DNA from: Nectonema munidae
Taxonomy: Eukaryota > Nematomorpha > Nectonematoida > Nectonematidae
Length of the DNA: 64,000 bases
Assembly: GCA_030549495.1 (NCBI GenBank)
Contig: JAUIRK010000035.1
Location: forward strand, 186,001-250,000
Direction of reading: 5' to 3'
The position numbers and the translations under genes are program-made. Shown one piece after another: positions 55,762 to 64,000 of this stretch (the first letter of the stretch is position 1; the number at the start of each line of letters is the position of its first letter). The notes beneath the pieces were generated by a model. That model worked only from the letters and a program-made list of their open reading frames with translations. It did no database searches and was not told where the DNA came from.

Positions 55762-57511
55762 TTATGTGTTTCTGCACTTTTTACACATAAATAAAGTATG
55801 GCTTTTACAAATGAATTTTCCACATACACTGCATTTTCGTGTTCCCCTTTTTCTTGGCTTACAATCAATAAAAGAGCAATATCCTCGTTGAACTGATGTA
55901 GTTGGGTTCTCGTCAACATCAAAAAACCCGTAAAAAGATAATAAGTTTCTGGTAAATAAACGAGTAAATGAACTTTGACTTCTAATCAACATGCATTTTT
56001 CAGCTAAAAGTAGAGAAAGGTGTTTTATAAAGCATTTTCTTCCTCCTCTTGAAACTGACGGGTATGCATCTGAATCATTAGCTCTCATAATTACCCAGCT
56101 ATTATTAACTGCAATATCAAGAAAATTTGTAAAAATTGCAACTGGCCAACGTCTAGAAGACTTATAACAGCTGTAATTTCTTGCCATTCTGTTAAAAACA
56201 TCCACTCCATATTTAAACCTATTATAATCTAGAATAGTTTGAGGCTTTTTTCTGGGCCCAAAAGTTTCTATTTGTGATAGATGTTGACTAGATAACACAT
56301 AAACTGGTTTGAAGTTTTTTTTAGAATGTTTTTCCGGTATATAAACTGTTAACGGAGAGGTTTCTGAATACAAAAATCTACTCTCACAATCATTCAAACC
56401 CAGACCTTTTAAATGCGCTGGACGGACTACATGCGGCATGAACCTTCTATTACTTCTTACCGTACCAAAGATTGTATAGTTTTGATTTTTGGCCCAATTA
56501 CACAAATCCTGGAACATAAAAAACCTATCTGCATAAATACCAATACCGGTCGGTAAGCAAGAAATATTTACCAATCTTTTTACTATATTATTGGGTTTAA
56601 AATGATCCCTGTCCACTAAACCACTTTCATAAATTTCGCTACAAAAAAACAAAAAAAGTGGACGAGTCTACACAGTGATAAATTTTCATACCATATCGAC
56701 CTGGCTTGGATGGGTCGTATACTTTTATAGGTGACCTGCCTCTATACTTGACGAGCTGCTCGTCAATTGTAACGCAATTAGATGGTGACCAATATTTATG
56801 AAAGTTTTCAAGGAAAAAATTTTGTAAGTATTTTATCGGAGCTAATTTATCTGAACTATTTCTTGTAGTTCTTGAATCAAATCTTATAAAGGTACGAATA
56901 AGAATGAATACGTCTCTACTGATTGCAGCTTTTAAAAAAGGGGTTCCATACTTTTCAGAAAAAAAGATGTTTGACATCAATCTGCTGATCTTTAGACTGC
57001 CCAATGTAAAGAATACAGGCTAAGTATGCTAGCAAATGTTCCATTGAAAACCTTTCATATAAACTTTTGAGGTTCTCCAACAAACAATTAGGACTTCTAC
57101 AAAAAAAATTTAACTAAATAATGTTTTCTAATAGAAAATTACTTGTAGTTTTCTTCCATTCTTTCTTTTGTGTAGACAAAAATATGGTTCAAAAGAGATT
57201 CAGTGAAAAAAAGATTAAAAATTTTCAAAGGATCTTTCAAATTTTTTTGCCGTATCATTTGGACCTGGTCTACTTGAGATGATATTAGTTGATGATCTTT
57301 TTCCACAAATCTCTCTCGGTTCCCAAAAAAATTGGGTTCCATCTGGTGCTACAAGGGACACATCTTCGCAAAGAGCTGTTTCTTCATCGCTTGAATCTGT
57401 TTGCCCTTCGATATCAACTGAATTTTGAATTTCATATTCACTATTTGAAAAAACGTCAGAACCAGAGGTTTCTCCTTCATCACTACTTGTATAAAAACTT
57501 GAGGAGCTCAT
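55762..57511 (-). pseudogene. Nearly full-length piggyBac transposase, lightly broken
   Basis: From the ATG at 57511 the minus strand gives an acidic Ser/Glu/Asp-rich N-terminus (MSSSSFYTSSDEGETSGSDV). A shift near 57250 leads to NLFFTESLLNHIFVYTKERM. A 46-bp intron (57142-57097, GTAATT...TTTGTAG) leads to CLLENLKSLYERFSMEHLLA. After a shift near 57000: SNIFFSEKYGTPFLKA and NCVTIDEQLVKYRGRSPIKV with the first catalytic Asp. After a shift in a T run near 56650: GIGIYADRFFMFQDL (second Asp), then FKYGVDVFNRMARNYSCYKS (third Asp) and RRWPVAIFTNFLD. The C-terminal cysteine cluster is CSVCGKFICKSHTLFMCKKC. Only about three shifts separate it from a whole frame. Confidence 0.9.
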
Positions 57512-57964
57512 AATAAAATTTTGCGAAGTAACTTAGGAAATCCAAATGAAGCTTGTCAAGAAATGGAAGAATTATTACACATACACAAATAAAGCAAGAG
57601 AGAGAGTTTTGTGTAATCTATAAGCGATTTCTTCACTATTCATTCATGCCAAGGAATTATTTACCAAATGTGGTGAGAAAAAAGATAACAAATGCATAGA
57701 AAATTATATATGGTTCCTGTAGTCAATGGAACAATTGAGGTCACTCTAGCCGCATGCGTATTCTCGATAAAAAATCAATATCAAGTAAGAGTTCTTTGTG
57801 TTTGAAATCATATTTTGATTTATTTCTGCGTTGTATGATGTGTCTTTTATTACCCAGATAATACCATGACACAAATTCAATAAGGAGTCCATTCTCTTCA
57901 TTTTTTTATTCAAGTACGCAACCATGCGCTGTTCAACAAATCGATCTAAAAAGCTTATCTAATT

Positions 57965-58275
57965 TTTTTTAATCTTTTTTACTTTTTATAAAATATTTTG
58001 CACTGTAGAAAAATAAATTTATAAAAACAAAGTTTTGAATAGTGATCAATATAATTTTTTCACAAAACTACATAATCATACGTTTGTTTGCTTTGTTACT
58101 TCTTTTTTCTTTGTAAATAAAAAAAATATTATAGTTCTTCTTTTTAATTTTTTATATATAATATTTTGCACTATGGAAAACAAATTTATGAAAACAAAGT
58201 TTTGAATATTGAACAATATAGTTTTTTTCACAAAACTACATATTCGTACGCTTGTTTGTTTTGTTATTAGCTAAT
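57965..58275. repeat. Tandem duplication in the piggyBac leader, step about 170 bp
   Basis: aatattttgcactgtagaaa and the following acaaagttttgaata, ttcacaaaactacata and cgtttgtttg recur in the same order from about 57988 and from about 58160. Confidence 0.75.
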
Positions 58276-58657
58276 AATGAAAGACTTGCTATAATACCCA
58301 AAGCGAAGGAAATAATAGAAACATGATTTTCGAACGTCATGTGTTTCAAAAATAATCCTCAGAAAAAATTCTAAATTTGAAATCTACTTCAAATTTATAT
58401 TTTTTTAAGGTTACAACTTAAGTTTTTCATAAAAACATATTAATTTTAGATGGCGTTAAATTTAAATTTCGTATAAATTACTATAAATATTTTTTCATGT
58501 GGTGAAAATTTTATATTTCTTTTTATCTTTAAAACCCATTAAAAAAAATAAAATACCACCAAGTTAGCATATCGACTAGCTATATTTTTCTATCAGAAAA
58601 AGAAATTTTAAATATTTACTAGCCAAAAAAAGCCCTACTCCGTCCTTCTAAGGTTAA

Positions 58658-59280
58658 TCAACTTGAAATTTCAAAAAGTAATTCGGATTACATTCAATTT
58701 CTTCTATTTCTTTCCACAAAAATAACTATTCCAAATAAACTGGAAGGCAAAAAATATAAAAGATCGATACTTCATTTTAAGAACGGGGGCTATGTCGCAA
58801 TTCCCCCTTGATAACCCACTACACATAAATCTGCATAATGTCAATAAAGTGTATCTAAACTTTTATTAGGTTATATACAATTCGAGTAATCAAGTGAAAC
58901 ACAATTTTCCGTTTCTTGTTCGATTAGTTTGAATTTTTTAAGTTTTCACGAAATCTACTAGTGACTCTGCCAAAATTTTAAAGATGAACAGTAACCAAAT
59001 TTTGATCAATTTGAGAGGTCATTTGATATATTTCTATAAAAATTTATAGGAAAATCCAAAATATATGAAAAATTAAAAAAACAATAAAAAACTTTTCGCC
59101 TTAATCACATTATTGTGTTTTTATGGCATTCCTTTTTTCTTATTGAAAAAAATTAAAAACTTGTTTTTATTAAGTATAAAACTTTTAAGAGCCAATTTGC
59201 TGAATCTCTTAAAGTTTAAATCTGAATATTCTCTATGTCTCCTAAAAATCTTCCACTTTTTCTAAAATATCCTTATAGAT
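58658..59280. other. Spacer between piggyBac and hAT elements
   Basis: No feature recognised. TTATAGAT at 59273-59280 is the left target copy of the next element. Confidence 0.4.
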
Positions 59281-60325
59281 CAGAGAGGGCAAACTCTCTC
59301 TAGCTCGCAGCCTGGATTTCGAATATTTATAGCTCTTGCGCGTCGGATAAAAACCTATGAGTTCAAAGCACACGTATAATCATAATGGAAATCAACAATA
59401 ACAGAATAGATTACTTAAAAAGCATTAACAATGTTTGAATGAAGTTTCATCCTTAAGTTTTCTTTCCGATTTTCTAACAACCCTTCTTCTTAAAAATTTC
59501 TTCTAAACCATGAGTTAAATTCCAAGCAGCAGAAACTGTCAAAATATTAATAATCAGTTATTACTCTTGTTCTGTTCTTTGAATTATTAATATTCATTAC
59601 TGGAAAAATTCGCTTACAAAGAAGAAGATGAAGAAAGAATTTATTTACAAACATCAAATGCTAAAACATTAAATTTATGTTAACAGGTAGATAAAAATTT
59701 TTGCGTGCACAGATAAGTCCTGCAAAACATACGTAGAATTTTTAAAGTCAATAAATTATTTTCGGATATTTAGAAACAAAATATTGATAAAAATAAATAA
59801 GTTGCAAAAATATTGTCTTTCACAAGAGAAGTAATTACATGACATGATCTTCATTTGAAAATCGGATGTTAATTCTAAGACATTGAGAGTAAAATTGGAT
59901 GTAAAAATAGAAAACTTAAGTTTTTAATCATTTAGTATTCTCTCAAATATACTCAGCGGACCGCACTGTAACTCTTAACGGGGCGAATGTGGCTTGCGGG
60001 CAGGGATGGAGCGAGAAGGGGGATAGGGGGGATGCCCCCCCCCCCCCCCCCCAGCAATCTATTCAAGAAAAATTAAGGTTGGAGTCCACCCTAAAATAGA
60101 AATCAAAATTGATGAAGTCATTGATCGATTTTCAAAGCAAAAAGAAAGAAGAAAAGACTTTGTAATATAATTTTAATCATTTATTTTACATACGTTTTCA
60201 AATTTCTTCCCTAATAAAATGTGTAAAATATTTTGTTAATATTTTTATACCCCCCCCCCCCCCCCCCCCACACAAAAGATTTCTGGATCCCCCACTGCTT
60301 GCGGGTGTTATGTTTGACACCCGTG
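59281..60325. mobile_element. hAT element, interrupted by a MITE
   Basis: Left end CAGAGAGGGCAAACT; right end, reverse complemented, CACGGGTGTCAAACA. Flanks TTATAGAT and CTATGGAT agree at 6 of 8. The right end carries gcggaccgcactgt and gaatgtggcttgcggg, typical of hAT ends rich in G and C. Without the insert it is about 740 bp. No transposase recognised. Confidence 0.7.
60001..60297. mobile_element. hAT MITE with C18 and C20 runs, nested
   Basis: Exact duplication CTTGCGGG at 59993-60000 and 60298-60305. Ends CAGGGATGGAGCGAGAAG and, reverse complemented, CAGTGGGGGATCCAGAAA. C18 lies at 60035-60052 and C20 at 60250-60269. Confidence 0.9.
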
Positions 60326-62089
60326 CTATGGATGGTTTTATGTATATTGTATATAACATACTATTTTTAGTTATTTTTCGTCTTTTTTTGAAATTCTATT
60401 TTGTATTATTGAAAGGCTACAAAAAACGAATTAGAATGGCAAAAGGACAAAATTGATTTAAAAAGATATTTATTTTTTGATAAACACCCACTCAGGTGCA
60501 AAAATTCTTTGAAAAAAAATTTAGTGACCCACTAATAAAAAGGAATACCGATTTTGGTACTATATGGTCTAAAAAACGAACATCATGGCTCCACATTATC
60601 ATCTGGCGTGATGGTTATAGGGTTAATTTTAGATTTAAAACTGCCCATAACTTCCTCAAACTGTCAAGTAAGCGGAGTACTACCGCAATATAAAAATTTC
60701 ATAAAAATAGGAATTGTTATTTACAACATGAAGAGCACTTTTGTGAAGCATGTATATTTTTTCAAGTACAGTCTTGTTCCAATGTATGTACAAACTTTGG
60801 GTAAATAATTTAAAATGAAAATATGTAATAATTAATAATTTTCTAGATTAATTGATTAATCAAAAAGGAAAATAACATATTAAATTGGAGTTGGAAAAAT
60901 TTGAAAGTTTCCTTGTTTTAATTTTTAATCATGCTTCATAATTAAAAAGTAAGAAAAGAAACCTTTAAACAATAATTTCAATTTTTATTGTAAAAATAAA
61001 TCACCACCTTAAAGGATGGGTGAAGGACAAAATTTTTTAATTTCATGTAAATGTAAAGACGGCTGTAGCATTGTGGTCAATGAAGAAGCACTTAATCTGA
61101 CAAACATGTGATGACCGAGCAGGCTCTGAAAGGGTTGAGACTAATTGACAGCGCTAATTCAAAAACGACATCCGAAAATTGTTCTATCATTTATCACTTA
61201 GATTTGTCTTACTCTATTTATCCTTTTTTTTTACCAATAAAATTGACAAATTTGTCACACTCCAAGGCTACAATGTTAAGAAAAAGGTAATAAAAATCGC
61301 AACCGAAGCTGATTCTGATACGAGTGTTTTACTTTAACTTGTTGATTTAATGTACCAAAAGTTTACGGTTAATTAAATTTCAGAAAGTAAATTTATAACT
61401 TACATAATAATGAATGTTGATGTGTTTTTTATGAATACCAATTGAATCTGTTTTACAACATGCTATTTTATGCATTTTTGCTTTAAGGAAAGCGCTTCAC
61501 TTTTCTCAAAGAATGATAGAAAGAAATAAGAGGTGTCATTTAAAAAAATAGTAATACGTTTATTTAAGGTGCAAATAAAGCAAACATTAAAGCAATTAGA
61601 TAAGTGTTAATTTTATCAATTATTTGAATCATACCCCAATACACAAAAATTTATTTGACATTGCTTTATAAAACTTAAAAAATCGGAGGAAAAAGAGATA
61701 ATCATAAAATTTAATGTCGGTATTTTAAAAAATAAAAGAATTATTTAACATTTTATCATCTTAATCAATTTTTCAAAATTTATTCGTTTGTCTAAATTTA
61801 CAAATGAGTGATAACCACGAGGAATCAATATTTAAAAAAATAATTGAAATTTTAATTAATAATAAATTGAAATGTGGTGATATTTAATCTTTAGCTTTGA
61901 TATTTTATACTTGTTTTAATTTTGTTCTGTATTTGATAATGTCATTTTTGAATTTTAAAAAGACATTTTATTCAACCATTGAAGCTGTCAACTATAGTAG
62001 AAGAAAAAAAATTGTTATTTATATCACAAAAATGAGATCTAAAAAAGTGCAGAATTAGTTTTTTTAGTTTTGAGTATCGTATCCAAGAG
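60326..62089. other. Spacer
   Basis: Open frames at 60496-60808 and 61108-61290 have no recognised domain. 61060-61140 (gtagcattgtggtcaatgaa) faintly resembles a SINE head, but I cannot support it. Confidence 0.3.
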
Positions 62090-62185
62090 AAGAATATACT
62101 TTCAAAACTGGATTGGGATGTCACAATCGAGAATCCAACCCTGGTGAATCGAATCAATCAGATCCTACGCTTACGCTACCAGCCA
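62090..62185 (-). mobile_element. tRNA-like SINE head, family 2
   Basis: On the minus strand: A-box-like TGGCTGGTAGCGTAAGCG and B-box-like GGTTGGATTCTCGATTGTGA, followed by CATCCC. It shares its B-box region with 62948-63035. Confidence 0.45.
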
Positions 62186-62654
62186 GCCATATGCGGAGAT
62201 AGTTCTTTCAATGTGTCAGCGAGTTATCACCCATCCTTTCATTGATATGAGATGGCCTAGAATCCATGACAAAATATAGAATTTTTATAGAACTTCAATT
62301 ACTTAAAATCAATAAACACCAAATACTTAATAACAAAATGTGTACATCATTCGATGACAAAATAAGCAGTGAAATTTAAGTTAAAGAAATTTGACCACCT
62401 TTAAATTATTCCTATAGACAAAAGCTGAGATTCTCAAGGCATTGGTCTCCACATAAAAAGATCTATGGGAAAATAGGGTTTGCTGTATCATTCAAAAATA
62501 ATATACGAAATTTTTATCTGATCAAAAGCTTTTTTCTAAAGGAAAATAAGTAAACTAACTGATTACTTTAGAAATGGTTAATTAAGTTAGTTAGATTAAA
62601 GTTAGATTATTAATTGAGAAAATATGGCGCTTGAAAGAAAATGGGAAATTTCCT

Positions 62655-62674
62655 ATATATATATATATATATAC
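62655..62674. repeat. (TA)n microsatellite
   Basis: About nine uninterrupted TA units. Confidence 0.9.
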
Positions 62675-62947
62675 ATTGTTATAAAGAAGATGAGGGAAAC
62701 AAACTTATAAAACCTCATCCAATGCATTTGACGCAACATCAGAACTTCATCAGAGAAAAGTGATATCACTTTGAGGAAATTTAGTCATGAGTTTTGATGA
62801 GAGATAAGGAAGCTTGAATCTTCGATGGAATATTTCTGGAGATGCTCAAATTGAAATGTTGGATAAACAAACGCGTTCATAGACACGAAAAGTCTCATGC
62901 CATCAATTCAATGATAGAAAGCATACAATAAATAAAAACACAAATGA

Positions 62948-63035
62948 TCATAGTTCAGATGGCTTAGTGGTGTGAGCGTGGGTTCTCGATCCAGATGGTC
63001 TGAGTTCTCCGATCGTGACTATCCTTCAAGCTGTG
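62948..63035 (+). mobile_element. tRNA-like SINE head, family 2
   Basis: Perfect A-box TGGCTTAGTGG at 62961-62971 and a degenerate B-box region (GGTCTGAGTTCTCCGATCGT), then GACTATCC. In opposite orientation to 62090-62185. The arm pairing of a working tRNA is not there. Confidence 0.5.
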
Positions 63036-64000
63036 AAAATGTATTCTTCCCTTACAATTTAAAATTCATTTTTCATTGAAAATTTAATACTTAAAATGTT
63101 TTGATACATAGTTTGGCTTTGTTTTGACTTCAGTTCTTAATCCGTTGAACTATAATATAAAATTTTTTTGTTTGACTTCATTCTCAATCCTATCTTCCAT
63201 GAATCTTCTAATTTTAAATTGATAGGGTTTTTTTATGAAAACAAATCATGATTCAAGTTTCATCAATTTCAAATAGGGAAGTGCCAATGAAAGCAAAGTT
63301 GACCAATAATAGTGTCTCTTGTGCAAAAGAGGGACACATTATTTCAAATTCTTGATTGAATTAAAGTTTTAGTATGAATATATAGCAAAGGTTTATATGC
63401 TTTGATGGGTCCACAAACCATAAGCATCTCATATTAATTAGTCCATAATAGTAAAAATAATACGCGCTTAAAGAATTTATAACAGTAAAGTGTATGCACT
63501 CAACAACAAATGTGTACATATAAAGCATATTTAAAAGGGAAAAATTTTTGGAACTTGAATTGATATCTGAACACCAAAAATTATTCTTAACTGAAAGATT
63601 GTGGAAAATAGAAATTTCTCTTTTTAATTCCTTATTTATGACAGAAAAGAGGACTCTTGAATAGGTTGACAAATGGAGAAGTCATGAGTAGAGAGAGATC
63701 TAACCAGGAGGAGTAGACATACACTAGGAAGCTCTGGCACAAGTCATCTGTCGAAAAATGATTTCTGAAATGTTAAGATATTCCAAATCTAGTCATTTTT
63801 CAAATATTAGCATTAATTTGTATTAATTTGTATTATTATCATGAATGTAAAATCTATATAAATCAAAATTGGCTTCAATTTAGCTTTTTTTACCATATAA
63901 AGCGATCATATATTTATACCTGTATTAATTTCCGTTTCGGATTCCTAATGATATCAGATGCTGAGACGAAATTACCGCACTGAAGCACTTGAAAGCTTAA
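63036..64000. other. Right edge of the window
   Basis: No supported gene. A 103-codon minus frame at 63361-63672 is AT-driven (many Y, F, N, I and S) and has no motif. Confidence 0.35.

Larger units (their letters stand above)
55246..58653 (-). mobile_element. piggyBac transposon, 3.4 kb
   Basis: TTAA at 55242-55245 and 58654-58657. Ends CCTTAGCAGGACGGAAC and, reverse complemented, CCTTAGAAGGACGGAGT. Subterminal TTAACGCCATCTA occurs at the left (55440, variant at 55478) and inverted at the right near 58448. It contains a nearly full-length transposase on the minus strand and a 5' leader with a tandem duplication. Confidence 0.95.

Noticed and set aside
62948-63035. tRNA gene on the plus strand
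   Set aside because: The A box is perfect, but the T arm and acceptor stem do not form.
63361-63672. 103-codon minus frame
   Set aside because: Composition is that of translated AT-rich DNA; no motif or splice context.

Overview
This is a strongly AT-rich animal nuclear window. The 46-52 bp introns, the matrin-type U1C gene, the FLYWCH/MULE gene and the dense mix of hAT, piggyBac and pogo elements fit an arthropod. A copepod-like genome is my guess and is not proven. Nothing prokaryotic is visible: no operons, ribosome-binding sites, CRISPR arrays or rRNA.

Three multi-exon genes can be spliced on paper with every phase consistent. (1) 1-1639, minus: a FLYWCH zinc finger plus MULE transposase gene, open across four exons, with its 3' end off the window. 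(2) 6992-14380, plus: a divergent NIPSNAP-family gene in five exons, with a 5.7 kb intron full of transposons; its 5' exon was not found. (3) 17714-26010, minus: a complete five-exon gene for U1 snRNP protein C (SNRPC), 155 codons, with transposons in three of its four introns.

Most of the rest is a cemetery of DNA transposons. Many hAT elements can be bounded by terminal inverted repeats and 8-bp target duplications: 2303-5095, 9609-12050, 11391-11590, 15029-16042, 17899-18338, 28051-29971, 33439-34737, 38119-39067, 45506-45752, 50604-51233, 59281-60325 and 60001-60297. There are two large piggyBac-type elements (about 39.5-44.2 kb and 55246-58653) and one piggyBac MITE. Pogo/Tigger elements include a 2.2 kb copy that keeps its three catalytic aspartates. 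A decayed two-ORF LINE lies at about 51.2-55.0 kb. Two tRNA-derived SINE families are present, and a fragment of an unassigned mobile-element protein lies near 37 kb.

From 30.4 to 36.1 kb lie two unrelated tandem satellite arrays, both with a period of about 150 bp. The second array was split by a TA-element, which was split by a hAT element, which was split by a pogo MITE: three nested layers. Other nested pairs lie at 9.6-12.0, 21.6-22.1, 39.5-44.2 and 59.3-60.3 kb. Several hAT elements carry runs of 13-23 G or C just inside their ends, an unusual shared feature and a likely source of assembly error. I recognised no LTR retroelement, Polinton or other virus-like element, and no broken toxin gene.
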